IMG/VR virus record: IMGVR_UViG_3300031772_000356
Span: 1 to 20,593 of that record
DNA from: a virus
Direction: 5' to 3' (one strand)
DNA: 20,593 nt
This document shows positions 1 through 7,897 of the stretch, piece by piece. Both the position numbers and the translations under genes were made by a program. Numbering within the stretch: position 1 is the stretch's first letter; every line of letters begins with the position of its first letter. The notes under the pieces are model-generated. The model did no database searches and was not told the origin of the DNA. It saw nothing but the letters and a program-made list of their open reading frames with translations.

Positions 1-854
1 GCCCAGGCGTCGTCGATCTCGTTCCAGATTTTTCCCTGGTCATCGAGGAACTGCAGCAGTGATTGCTTCCCGTAAAGCTTCTCCTTCGAGATCGCGTCTG
101 CCACTTTTTCTTTCAACTGCATGGCCTTCTGCGGCGTGAATCCATTACGGCCGAAAAGTCCTCCCTGCAGGACCTTCATCATTTCCCTGCCGCGCACCCC
201 GCCGGCTTTCAGCACCGCATCGTTGAGCCAGTTGCGGAAGGTCTTGTAGCCTTTCTCAAGAAGTGTCTGCGCCGCGCCTCCGGCAGCCCCCATTAGAGCT
301 CCGGTGCCGATTCCCATGAGGCCGCCCTTCACGGCACCCGCGACATCCCCTGTCTCTACTGCCTGGGAGACAGTCTGCGGAACGGCGAAGGCCGCGGCGT
401 TGGTCGCTCCCCGAGCGAGGGACGGCAGGATCCCCTTTGCCGCGAGCCCGACTCCACCGGCAACCGGTTTGATCATCGGAATAGCGCCGGTCGCACCGAT
501 CCCTCCCGCGATGTTCCCTAGGACATTCGCTCCCGGCTTCTCCTCTGCGGATCTCCCCATTTCCGTCATCAGTTTCTCGTGACGGGTTTCGGGAATGACT
601 CCAGCCTTTGCGAGCTTGTCCAGCGCTCCCTTTGCGAACGGAACCCCCTGGATGACTCCCATGTTGAACGACTCGAGCCACTTCAACCAGTTTGATTTAT
701 CCGGCTGCGCTGCGGGCTGCGCCGGAGCCCGAGCCGCTACAGGTTGCGGAGCCTGGATGTTCTGCTTCCGCAGATAGTCGGGCAGCCCATTGAGCCGGGT
801 GTTCAGCTCCGTGTAGTTCGCTCCCGGGGCGAGCTTCTGCCAGTAGTCGCCCAT
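1..854 (-). CDS. Probable DNA-ejection (internal virion) protein, 3' part missing
   Basis: The frame stays open from an ATG at 854 to the left edge, giving 284 residues and no stop, so the C-terminus is outside the window. The ATG shares one base with the TGA of the preceding gene (TGATG). The N-terminus (MGDYWQKLAP) is followed by an Ala/Pro/Gln-rich linker at about residues 34-52. A Gly/Ala-rich hydrophobic stretch covers about residues 108-200, with repeated GG and GA steps and helix-like segments. The visible end is amphipathic and Lys-rich. Gly/Ala-rich hydrophobic segments of this kind are typical of phage proteins that leave the capsid and cross the cell envelope with the DNA (P22 gp16/gp20 type). 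The position after the tail genes agrees with this. The role is inferred from composition and gene order; no specific family motif was recognised. A membrane-active tape or lytic protein is an alternative. Confidence 0.72.
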   Translation of the reverse strand, partial: MGDYWQKLAPGANYTELNTRLNGLPDYLRKQNIQAPQPVAARAPAQPAAQPDKSNWLKWLESFNMGVIQGVPFAKGALDKLAKAGVIPETRHEKLMTEMGRSAEEKPGANVLGNIAGGIGATGAIPMIKPVAGGVGLAAKGILPSLARGATNAAAFAVPQTVSQAVETGDVAGAVKGGLMGIGTGALMGAAGGAAQTLLEKGYKTFRNWLNDAVLKAGGVRGREMMKVLQGGLFGRNGFTPQKAMQLKEKVADAISKEKLYGKQSLLQFLDDQGKIWNEIDDAW

Positions 855-1771
855 CACTGTCCCCCGTAGGTGCTCGCGATGAGTTGCTTGATCTGATCCA
901 GCGTCATCTGATGATTGACGGTCGCGACCTTCATCGCGCTCTGCCTATCCAGAGCGTTCTCCGAACTCTGCTGCTGATGCGCATCTTTCGCGGCCTGCAC
1001 ATCCCAGTCGTTCTTCGCCTTCGCTACCATGATCGAGAAGTCTCGGTCCATCGCGGCCTGCCGTGCCTGGAAGTCCTGGCTGATCTTCGCCATCTGCATC
1101 TGCCACTGCTTGTCGAGGAGGTCCTTCTTGTCGGCCGCCTCCGCCTCTACCTGTTTCTCATAGTCTGTCGGCTTGTTGATACCGGCGAAGTTGTACAACC
1201 CCGCCTGGAGGGCATCGAGGAAGCCCCGCCCTCGCCTTTTCGCGATCGAGCCGAGCTTTTCCTGGAAGGTCGGCTCCACGTCGGCTGCCGGCATCGCCTG
1301 TGCCGGCACTACTGCCTCCTCGGGGAGCGCCGTCACCGCCCGCGCCTCCTGCGCGATCGGAGGCACCGTCTCGATCGGCGTCTGCGCAGCGGCTTCGGGG
1401 GTGATCGGCGCGGTAGCAGGGGCGGCGACAGGAACGCCGCCGGCCTGGTTCTTCGCCGCCTCGGCTGCGAGTCTTCGTGCCTCCCGGTCGGCGGCGATCT
1501 CCTCGAGGCTTACCGCTGGCGTGGGAGTCCCGAGCGGGATCAGAGCCGGAGCGGGCGGCGCCGGGGCTACCGTCGCCCCTGCCATCGCGGCCTCGGGATC
1601 GGTACGCGCGAAGTTCGCTGCTGCCAACCGGGCAGCCTTGTCGGCTTCGATCGCAGCAGGCGTAACTGCGGGAGTCGGGGTCCCCACAGGTATCACCGCG
1701 GGAGCGGGAGTGGCAGCCGCGGCCGCCTGCTCCTTCTCCGCTTTCTCGGCGAGCATGTCGATGATGCCCAT
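854..1771 (-). CDS. Ala/Pro-rich coiled-coil protein, probable ejection/internal virion protein
   Basis: This gene encodes 305 residues. It starts one base after the TGA of the S74-domain gene, and its own TGA overlaps the next ATG. The first 165 residues are Ala/Pro-rich and contain an internal duplication: around residues 22-53 and again around 73-104 there is the pattern P-A-L/V-I-P-x-GTPTPAV followed by a charged helix (EADKAARLAAA and AADREARRLAAE), with a period of 51 residues. Residues 166-200 are a short ordered-looking segment (FQEKLGSIAKRRGRGFLDAL). The rest to the C-terminus is Gln/Lys/Ala-rich and likely a long helix or coiled coil. No enzyme motif is visible. Between an S74-domain protein and a membrane-active protein, a role in the ejection apparatus is the most reasonable inference (compare P22 gp7/gp20 by position only). 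A later ATG at residue 6 is a possible alternative start. Confidence 0.75.
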   Translation of the reverse strand: MGIIDMLAEKAEKEQAAAAATPAPAVIPVGTPTPAVTPAAIEADKAARLAAANFARTDPEAAMAGATVAPAPPAPALIPLGTPTPAVSLEEIAADREARRLAAEAAKNQAGGVPVAAPATAPITPEAAAQTPIETVPPIAQEARAVTALPEEAVVPAQAMPAADVEPTFQEKLGSIAKRRGRGFLDALQAGLYNFAGINKPTDYEKQVEAEAADKKDLLDKQWQMQMAKISQDFQARQAAMDRDFSIMVAKAKNDWDVQAAKDAHQQQSSENALDRQSAMKVATVNHQMTLDQIKQLIASTYGGQ

Positions 1772-1772
1772 G

Positions 1773-2579
1773 TCAGCCGCCCTTGCCTTCCAGCTCCTTC
1801 ACGCGCTGGCCGAGCTCTAGGATCAGGTCGAGCGCCGCGGTGCTGAGCTTGCTGGTATTGATCACCTTCCCCGCTGGGGTTTCCTCGACCACCGGGGCGA
1901 GGGGTGTCTTCTCGAGGTCCTGCGCGACGACTCCCACCTGTGGCCCGGGCTCGCCTGCTCCCTCCTTGTAGTCGAAGGTCTTCGGCCGGACCTTTCGGAG
2001 AATAGAGTCGAGCATGTCCGGGGCGGGCTCGATGTTCTCTTTCGCCTTCTCGTCGGAAATCAGACCCCCGGCGAGCCCCGCCACGTCTTTGATCCCGCTC
2101 CAGAGGCCCTGCCCCTGCGCTTGGCCTGCGCCCTGCTGTGCCTGGCCGATCGCCCCCTGCTGGCCCGCGGCAGCCAGTCGCTGGCCCGTGGCCTGCCCGT
2201 AGCGGTTCAACCCACTCTCGAGTCCGCCCTGGTAGGCTCCGGTGTAGAGGTCCCCTGCCTTCTGTCCCGAGGTGAGGGCTGCCTGGCCTGCGTTAAGTCC
2301 CGAGGTCCTGGCTGCCTGGAGCGCAGCTCGGCTGCCCTGCTTCGCCGCGGTCTGCCCCTGCTGCTCGGCGAGAGGCGTCGCTGCGGCCTGAGCGTTCTGC
2401 ATCTGCTGCTGCTCGGTAGTCCCCGCGATCCCCCCGGCGACCTTGCCGGCCTGAGTCATCTGATTCTGGCCGGCCTGCTTCTGAGTCTTGCCGGTGATCC
2501 CGCCCCACCAGTCGCCGGCCTTGTCCCAGAAGTTGGCTGCGTTCTGTGCCCCACGCTGCGCCCCACCCATGTCTGCCAT
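1773..2579 (-). CDS. Gln/Ala-rich virion protein with C-terminal S74 intramolecular-chaperone domain
   Basis: This gene encodes 268 residues. The chosen ATG at 2579 (MADMGGAQRG) has GGAG 8 bases upstream; a longer in-frame version exists but would run back into the preceding gene. Residues 1-35 contain a Trp-rich motif (FWDKAGDWWGGITG). Residues 36-160 are Gln/Ala/Gly-rich and probably helical, as in phage internal or ejection proteins. Residues 173-265 match the peptidase S74 / endosialidase chaperone domain: LISDEKAKENI (Ser175 is the expected cleavage serine), RPKTFDYK, GVVAQDLEKTP, then a C-terminal helix. Known S74 domains help trimeric fibres and spikes to fold and then cut themselves off. 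Here the domain sits on a short Gln/Ala-rich body rather than a beta-helix, which is unusual. The neighbours are a gp10-like tail protein and ejection proteins, so a needle, plug or ejection component is likely. Confidence 0.85.
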   Translation of the reverse strand: MADMGGAQRGAQNAANFWDKAGDWWGGITGKTQKQAGQNQMTQAGKVAGGIAGTTEQQQMQNAQAAATPLAEQQGQTAAKQGSRAALQAARTSGLNAGQAALTSGQKAGDLYTGAYQGGLESGLNRYGQATGQRLAAAGQQGAIGQAQQGAGQAQGQGLWSGIKDVAGLAGGLISDEKAKENIEPAPDMLDSILRKVRPKTFDYKEGAGEPGPQVGVVAQDLEKTPLAPVVEETPAGKVINTSKLSTAALDLILELGQRVKELEGKGG

Positions 2580-2580
2580 G

Positions 2581-5500
2581 CTATTTGCTCCTCGATGCCG
2601 CGGTGACGGCGAATGCGTCACCGGTGTACTCCACGCTCACGTCAGAGATCACGACTTTCTGCGCGCAGCTCACCTTCACGGAGGAGGCGAGCGCGAGTTG
2701 GTTCCTCGGCTGGATCCGGCAGCGGTAGAAGCCTTGCGCATCCCAATCGGCAGGCCTCACCGTCAGAGGCTCGGTGTTCGTATAGGTCTGCCCCTGATCG
2801 AAGCTGTAGCAGGTGAGAGTCACCGCTGCTGTCTGCCGGGTCGCCGAGTACAGCGTGATCACCCAGGTCGTCGCGAGGGATAGGATGTTGTTCAAGATGC
2901 CGTGGTACGCTGACTGCCAGGTGAGTGAGACGATGCTCGTCATCCCCGTGGATGAGAAGTTGTACTGCCAGCTCACCGTATTGTTCGCGAGGTAGATCCC
3001 CCCTCGCGTGTCGTAGAGCCCGAGGCCGGTCTGCGCCACTTTCTTCGTGTTCTCAGTGATCACCCCGTCGCGCACCCAGAGGAGGGTGGTCGTGGTTTCC
3101 AGCAGCAGAGTGTTGTCCCGGATGTTGAACACTCCCTGGAGGATCGTGTCCACGTCGTTCATGCGGATGAGCTTCGTGAGGGCCCGCCCACCGTCGAAGG
3201 TGAAGATTGCGTTGTCAAAGCCCGAGTAGAAGTAGATCAGCGTCGGGCTCGTGCCGATGAGCTCCATGCCGTAGGCCGGGCACATGGGCTCCTTGCCCGT
3301 GTAGATCGAGCCGGTGAACTGCGCGAGATATATCTGGTTTCCGTCGAAGAGGCAGCGCTGGCCGAAGAGGAGGAACCCCTCGAACAGGCCGGTGATCTGA
3401 TTTCCGAGCTCGTAGCAGAGGTAGTCGTTCTCAACGTCCGTCGCCCCGAGCACTCCCACGCCGCAGAAGATCGTCTCGATTTCCGTCTGCATGACAGGTG
3501 AGCTGAAGGTGTAGCCCATGCCGAACGGGATCCGCGTATCGGCGATATAGAGTTTCTGCGCCAGGTCTCCCCGGGCTGCCATGACGTTCACGGACTGGTA
3601 GGTGGTCGAGTAGACATCGGAGAGGTAGATGTTCACCCCGTAGTCAGAGACGGCCCGGTCAATGAAGGTCGGAAGCTCGATCCCCGGGATGAGGTTCGTC
3701 GCGGTGGCGAAGGTCTGCGTGATCAGCTTGTCGCCTGAGTCGATGCTGTTTGCGTGATTCCCCTGCATGACCCCGGCGGCGGTAACGGAACTGCCGAGGA
3801 TCGCGGCGGTCGATCGCAGGAGCATCCTGCCGTTGTAGTCGTTCACCCCGAGGGTCAGTGCGCGGTTCGCCACGTCCACCGCGTTGATCGGCGAGAGGGA
3901 GTTCACGATGTAGAGGTTGTCGCTGACCCGCTGGAGGGTGTTCGTCGCTCCCGAGGTGATCGAGAAGAAGAAGAGCACCCCGTTGTACCGGTAGATGCAG
4001 TTCGCTCGCGAGGAGCCGTTGTCCACGACGTGAGGGACGAAGTATTCGTCGAACTCTCCGACGTTCGTCACCGGCACCCCGAGGCAGTCCATGGGCAGGG
4101 TGTTCTCCGCCCCGATTACCCCGGCGGAAATGAGCGACGGCTGCTCATTGATCATGGGCACGCGCAGCGAGCAGGTGTTGCCGAGGGTGTTCCCTACGAA
4201 GTCCGTGAGGCGCCCGTATCCGTTGCACAGCGTGTGCGTCTGGGACTGCTTGTAGTCGTACCACAGGCCGGGGTTATGCCCCATGATCGGCGCGAGGTAG
4301 TAGTAGATGTTCGTGCCGGTGTCGCTTCGAGTGAATGTCGCCTCGGCGTAGCCCGGTCCGCTCACGTTCTCCGTAAACGTCGCCACGACAGCAGCTAGGG
4401 CCACGCCGTAGTAGACGGGAGTGGCGGAGTAGACGCCTGCCTGCGTGTAGCCGACTTCTCCGATGCCAGTGAGCAGGTTCGCGGTGTTCTTCTTGACGTT
4501 GAACGTGAGGATCGCGCGTGAGTAGGCTGTGCCTTTGAACTGGTCGATGACGCACCATGTGCCGTCGGCGATCGCGGTCATCGTCGCTGCCACGTCTCCA
4601 ATAGCGAAGCTGCCGACTCCCTGACGCCCCACGATGTAGTTCGAGGCGTAGAACTTCCAGCCGAAGTTGGTACCGGTGATTATCTGAGCGCTCGTCATAA
4701 CTTGGACGCCAACAACTCCATCCAGAGCGACCGCGCATAATATATTCAGAGCAGGCGACCAACATACCGATTGCCACGACTGAGCATTGGGACTTGTCTG
4801 CGCCGTCCAACTGATCCCATCAGGGGAGGTCATTATTTGAACACCTACCGCCCCATCGGATGCCACCGCACAGAATAGACCAAGAGCCGATGACCAACAA
4901 ATAGATGACCATGCTCTTGCGCTAGTACTTGTATGCGCTGTCCACGCAATTCCATTTGGAGAAGTCATGACTTGAGCGGCTACCGCTCCGGTGGCCGCTA
5001 CGGCGCAGAAAAGATTCAGTTCAGGCGACCAGCAGACGGATTGCCACGCCAGGGCGCTTGTGCTTGTCTGAGTAGTCCAAGTTGTTCCATCGGGAGAGGT
5101 CATTACCACCCCTCCCGAGCCCACTGCACAGAAAAGTGTTAATGCCGGCGACCAGCAGATTTCCTGCCATAGATCGGCGCTGGCACTTGTCCGGGAAGTC
5201 CAAGTAGTTCCGTCAGGAGAAGTCATCACCTGAACGGCGACTACCCCATTCTCTGCCACCGCACAAAACAAACCTAGGGCGGATGACCAGCAAACGGACG
5301 ACCATATTTGAGCGCTGGCACTTGTCCGGGAAGTCCATGTGATCCCATCGGGAGAGGTCATCACTTGAGTGGCGACTAGTCCATCTGCCGCTACGGCGCA
5401 GAAAAGATTCAACGCCGGAGACCAACAAACCGATCTCCACATCCTCGCGCTGGCACTTGTACGCGCGGTCCAAGTAGTGCCGTCGGGAGAAGTCATTACC

Positions 5501-6201
5501 TGGGCTGCAACCAACCCGTTGTTTGCCACAGCGCAAAACAAGCCGAGCGCGGGAGACCAGCAAACGGATCGCCACTGCTGAGCATTCGCACTCGTGCGCG
5601 CAGTCCAGGTCTGCCCGCCGAGGATAGTCGTGGTCGGTCCGGATTCGCTCAGCAAAAAGGAAACGATGTTGTTCGACAGGATGAATTGCAGGCTGTCTGC
5701 GTACGCCATGCCCATGTACTTCACGAGCGCTACGTTGATGATCGCCACTCCCGGCATCGAGAACGTCGTCGAACGGGTGTTGATGATGGCTCCCGTTGCC
5801 GGGTTGTATTCGTCCACGCGGATCGCCGAGCCGACCTTCACGATGCCGATGATCGTGTTGCTCGAAGTCCACGCCGCGTCGCTGTACCCGCGCATCGCGC
5901 CTCGCAGGCTCACGGCGTACGTCCCCACGTTGCCGATCACACTGTCGTTGATCCGAACGTTGTGGCTGGAATCCACCTGCAGCAGATCCCCGCTCCGCGT
6001 GTAGAGCGAGTGAAGCCCAGCGGTGGCGAACGTCGTCTCCTTCTCGTAGAGGTTCGTCACCCCGCCCATGCGTTCGATGCCGGTGTTCGCGAGCACCTTC
6101 GCCAGCTCGTCCTCGAAGGCGAAGATGTCCGCGCCGAGGGGAGAGTCGGTGCACAGCGGGGCTTTGAGGTTGAGCGTGGCTCGCGCGGTTTTCTCGCCCA
6201 C
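2581..6201 (-). CDS. P22 gp10-like tail / DNA-stabilization protein with seven-repeat beta-propeller insertion
   Basis: This gene encodes 1206 residues. I chose the GTG at 6201, which shares a base with the TAG of the preceding gene (TAGTG) and has AAGGG about 9 bases upstream. A longer version from 6288 would overlap that gene by 88 bases and add an Arg/Pro-rich shadow-like sequence. Residues 1-195 (GGVTNLYEKET, LYTRSGDLLQVD) and about 505-1206 are beta-rich. The C-terminal layout (SFDQGQTYTNTE, then FYRCRIQPRNQ, then VVISDVSVEYTG) recalls the end of P22-type packaged-DNA stabilization proteins, but the usual length there is near 470. Residues 197-504 hold seven tandem repeats built on WxSVCWSPALGLFCAVA and MTSPDGTTWT, like Asp-box (BNR) blades. 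The position directly after the gp4-like adaptor supports a tail-hub role. A tailspike or adhesin role for the propeller is possible. Confidence 0.75.
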   Translation of the reverse strand: MGEKTARATLNLKAPLCTDSPLGADIFAFEDELAKVLANTGIERMGGVTNLYEKETTFATAGLHSLYTRSGDLLQVDSSHNVRINDSVIGNVGTYAVSLRGAMRGYSDAAWTSSNTIIGIVKVGSAIRVDEYNPATGAIINTRSTTFSMPGVAIINVALVKYMGMAYADSLQFILSNNIVSFLLSESGPTTTILGGQTWTARTSANAQQWRSVCWSPALGLFCAVANNGLVAAQVMTSPDGTTWTARTSASARMWRSVCWSPALNLFCAVAADGLVATQVMTSPDGITWTSRTSASAQIWSSVCWSSALGLFCAVAENGVVAVQVMTSPDGTTWTSRTSASADLWQEICWSPALTLFCAVGSGGVVMTSPDGTTWTTQTSTSALAWQSVCWSPELNLFCAVAATGAVAAQVMTSPNGIAWTAHTSTSARAWSSICWSSALGLFCAVASDGAVGVQIMTSPDGISWTAQTSPNAQSWQSVCWSPALNILCAVALDGVVGVQVMTSAQIITGTNFGWKFYASNYIVGRQGVGSFAIGDVAATMTAIADGTWCVIDQFKGTAYSRAILTFNVKKNTANLLTGIGEVGYTQAGVYSATPVYYGVALAAVVATFTENVSGPGYAEATFTRSDTGTNIYYYLAPIMGHNPGLWYDYKQSQTHTLCNGYGRLTDFVGNTLGNTCSLRVPMINEQPSLISAGVIGAENTLPMDCLGVPVTNVGEFDEYFVPHVVDNGSSRANCIYRYNGVLFFFSITSGATNTLQRVSDNLYIVNSLSPINAVDVANRALTLGVNDYNGRMLLRSTAAILGSSVTAAGVMQGNHANSIDSGDKLITQTFATATNLIPGIELPTFIDRAVSDYGVNIYLSDVYSTTYQSVNVMAARGDLAQKLYIADTRIPFGMGYTFSSPVMQTEIETIFCGVGVLGATDVENDYLCYELGNQITGLFEGFLLFGQRCLFDGNQIYLAQFTGSIYTGKEPMCPAYGMELIGTSPTLIYFYSGFDNAIFTFDGGRALTKLIRMNDVDTILQGVFNIRDNTLLLETTTTLLWVRDGVITENTKKVAQTGLGLYDTRGGIYLANNTVSWQYNFSSTGMTSIVSLTWQSAYHGILNNILSLATTWVITLYSATRQTAAVTLTCYSFDQGQTYTNTEPLTVRPADWDAQGFYRCRIQPRNQLALASSVKVSCAQKVVISDVSVEYTGDAFAVTAASRSK
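4690..5613. repeat. Seven tandem ~135-bp coding repeats (propeller blades)
   Basis: Reading the minus strand, seven in-frame units occur with the Trp of the WxxxCW motif at residues 210, 255, 300, 345, 386, 431 and 476 of the host protein. The period is 45 residues, except for one unit of 41 that lacks four residues between GVV and MTSPDG. Each unit has a conserved core (CWSPALxLFCAVA, then QVMTSPDG, then TWTxxTSxSA) and variable positions just before the Trp and after CAVA. The DNA is poorer in GC than its surroundings: 4861-4980 is 50% GC (60 of 120, counted), against 70% in 5881-5940. Synonymous differences between units are common, so the array is not a very recent copy. Confidence 0.93.
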
Positions 6202-7610
6202 TAGTGCAGCCCTTGCGCCGGGTAGGCGTTCCGGATCCGCGTCGGCAGGTAGTCGTCGCGGCGCATCATCGAGGAGAAAGTCTGCCACTTCCCCGCGAGC
6301 TTCTCCTTAAGCTCCCCCGTGTCCTGGTTCTGCTTCGCGCGGTAGTCGATCGCGCTCTGGTAGGCCATGATCTCGGGGACCAGGTTGTTCGGGTAGGCGA
6401 AGTCGTAATCCACCACGCAGTCGACGCCGCGGAGCTCCTGCGTCTCTGCCCGCCGCACTCCGATGATGACCGTGGAAGGGGACTGACCGAGGTCCGGCAC
6501 GGGGAAGCCCATGTCCGTGACCGATGTGTCGATTGCCTCATCGGTGGCGATCGCCGCGGTGGTCCCGATGGTGAGCGTCACCCGGCGGAGGATCCCCGTG
6601 CTACCCAGCACGCACAGAGTGTTGGGCTCCCCGGTGATCTTCGTTATGCCCGAAGCGTAGATCGTGGTCGGCGTGGGGGTCTGGACGATCACCGCGCCGG
6701 CGGCCGTCGCGTAGACGACGGTGGTTCCGTAGATCGCGAGGCTCGTAGCGACCACCGTTGCCACGAGCGCATCGCTTCCCCCGGTGAGCGTGCAGGAGCG
6801 GATCTGCGTGGCGTTGGCGTAGTAGATGGTGTCCGAGACGATGCAGAAGGCGACGACGTTCACGATCGCCCCGACCTGCGTGGGAGCAGCGAACGCTGCG
6901 ATGAGGGTGCTCGCCTTATACCACATGCTTCCGCCGCGGATCCAGTAGAGCGTGCCCTTGTAGTAGACGAGGTTCGTGACGGCTCCCGAATCTGTGAACA
7001 GCGCCACCGGGGCGCTGACCGTGGCTGAGCTGATGCTCTCGGCGGTGATCACCGTCCCCGAAGTGAGCGTGTAGACCATCGACTGCCCGTAGGCCGCATA
7101 GCATGCCCCGCCGATGCCCATCCAGGCGGGGGCGGTGTAACTCGAGCCGAACACCAGGTCCGCCTGCGGGCAGGTGATCGTGGCCTGCCGGGGGTAATAG
7201 CCTATCTTCACGGAGAGGCCGGTCGCCGGCACGCTCGCACCGATGACCCAGAGGAACGCTCCCTTGATCCTGTAGTACGGGCTCGCGGGCTGGTTGTCCT
7301 TCATGCTGAGGTTGAACTTCAGCATCGGAAGCCAATCCATCGTCCCGCGGTAGTCCACGTAGCGGATCCTCGAGCAGTCCGAGGGAAGCGGCAGCAGGTA
7401 CTCGTTCGTCGTGCCGGAGACAGCGTACGTGCTCGAGAGCGTCAGCGTCGTCTCGGAGAGGAAGTAGTCGTCGTCGTTCTCGAGGAGCTGCGCGTAGATG
7501 TCTTTCCAGCTCTCGTTGAGTGACGCGAGCTCGTCGTTGTGGTCGACGAACTGCGAGGAGGGAAGATCCGAAGCGTGGCGAGCGCGGAGGATGATCTCGC
7601 TGGCGATCAC
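6201..7610 (-). CDS. P22 gp4-like head-tail adaptor with beta-propeller-like insertion
   Basis: This gene encodes 469 residues. The ATG at 7610 overlaps the stop of the preceding gene (ATGA). Residues 1-147 look like the helical-plus-beta fold of podovirus head-tail adaptors: IILRARHASDLPSSQ, then LNESWKDIYAQLLENDDDYF, then LLPLPSDCSRIRYVDYRG, then IGYYPRQATI. The C-terminal part, about 400-469 (DYDFAYPNNLVPEIMAYQS, then DYRAKQNQD, then RRDDYLPTRIRNAYP), reads like the end of the same domain. In between, about residues 165-395 form a beta-rich repetitive stretch with units such as LVYYKGTLYWI, FCIVSDTIYYAN, LAIYGTTVVYAT and TLCVLGSTGILRRV. This resembles blades of a YncE/DUF5050-type propeller. 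P22 gp4 has about 166 residues, so the extra length is explained by this insertion. Gene order (coat, then this gene, then the gp10-like gene) supports a tail accessory factor. The adaptor assignment is by motif reading and order only. Confidence 0.75.
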   Translation of the reverse strand: MIASEIILRARHASDLPSSQFVDHNDELASLNESWKDIYAQLLENDDDYFLSETTLTLSSTYAVSGTTNEYLLPLPSDCSRIRYVDYRGTMDWLPMLKFNLSMKDNQPASPYYRIKGAFLWVIGASVPATGLSVKIGYYPRQATITCPQADLVFGSSYTAPAWMGIGGACYAAYGQSMVYTLTSGTVITAESISSATVSAPVALFTDSGAVTNLVYYKGTLYWIRGGSMWYKASTLIAAFAAPTQVGAIVNVVAFCIVSDTIYYANATQIRSCTLTGGSDALVATVVATSLAIYGTTVVYATAAGAVIVQTPTPTTIYASGITKITGEPNTLCVLGSTGILRRVTLTIGTTAAIATDEAIDTSVTDMGFPVPDLGQSPSTVIIGVRRAETQELRGVDCVVDYDFAYPNNLVPEIMAYQSAIDYRAKQNQDTGELKEKLAGKWQTFSSMMRRDDYLPTRIRNAYPAQGLH

Positions 7611-7807
7611 TGGCCGCCCCCGAGGCTCGGGTACTTCTTGGCGACGGCGGCCCGCACCCTCGCCTTCTGTTCAGGTGATCCAAACTGCGCGACGCGGGCC
7701 AGCGCATTGCGAGCGTGAGCCGAATCGTGGATCGGGTAGCGGCCACCCGGCAGCGCGAAGTTCTTCGCTTTTATATGCTCTCGACCCTGCGCACTCAGTT
7801 CACCCAT
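7607..7807 (-). CDS. Short conserved phage protein (HARNALxR motif), function unknown
   Basis: This gene encodes 66 residues. The ATG at 7807 is preceded by GAGGGG with suitable spacing, and its TGA overlaps the start of the gp4-like gene. The pattern LPGGRYPIHDSAHARNAL, then VAQFGSPEQKARVRAAV, then KKYPSL is one I recognise as a short family found in many phage genomes and prophages near structural genes (possibly DUF6582; recalled, not checked). It is basic, with two predicted helices, no signal peptide and no membrane segment. It is the first gene after the coat terminator and the intergenic regulatory region, so it opens the tail block. Its role is not known to me. Confidence 0.85.
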   Translation of the reverse strand: MGELSAQGREHIKAKNFALPGGRYPIHDSAHARNALARVAQFGSPEQKARVRAAVAKKYPSLGGGQ

Positions 7808-7816
7808 ATCATCCCC

Positions 7817-7830
7817 TCACCTATATAGGC
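7817..7830 (-). promoter_or_regulatory. TCACCTATATAGGC box (copy 1), candidate promoter element
   Basis: This 14-base sequence is identical to the one at 14043-14056, and both lie just upstream of a gene that opens a block. Its core CCTATATAGG is a perfect palindrome and the TATATA could serve as a -10 hexamer on the minus strand. No convincing TTGACA-like -35 is visible at 16-18 bases. A phage-specific promoter or an operator are both possible. Confidence 0.45.
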
Positions 7831-7836
7831 TCTCCA

Positions 7837-7856
7837 GCGCAAATACCTGTTTGCGC
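7837..7856. repeat. 7-bp inverted repeat GCGCAAA/TTTGCGC between two TATATAG boxes
   Basis: GCGCAAA at 7837-7843 and TTTGCGC at 7850-7856 are perfect inverted copies with a 6-base spacer. A second CTATATAG lies at 7859-7866 on one side and CCTATATAGG at 7820-7829 on the other. The symmetric placement suggests an operator or a 5' leader hairpin of the tail-block mRNA. Confidence 0.5.
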
Positions 7857-7867
7857 GTCTATATAGT

Positions 7868-7897
7868 CAGAGAAAGAGGGGGGCCTTGCGGCCCCCC
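7868..7897 (-). terminator. Rho-independent-type terminator after major capsid gene
   Basis: GGGGGGCC at 7878-7885 and GGCCCCCC at 7890-7897 form a perfect 8-bp GC stem with a 4-base loop. On the minus strand the stem is followed by a T-rich but interrupted tract (TCTTTCTCT). It lies 42 bases beyond the capsid stop, before the tail block. The imperfect T-tract suggests partial termination, which would favour capsid over tail expression. Confidence 0.75.

Noticed and set aside
884-1846. Long plus-strand open frame of 320 codons
   Set aside because: Its product is Arg/Gly/Leu-rich without domain character, and it lies opposite a minus-strand gene with better start, spacing and codon use; it is a shadow of GC-rich coding DNA.
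4690-5613. Repeat array as the variable region of a diversity-generating retroelement
   Set aside because: No reverse transcriptase or template repeat was seen in the window, and the differences between units include many synonymous changes rather than adenine-specific ones.
6202-6288. Longer N-terminus for the gp10-like protein (start at 6288)
   Set aside because: It would overlap the adaptor gene by 88 bases with an Arg/Pro-rich sequence, while the GTG at 6201 has a ribosome binding site and a one-base stop overlap.
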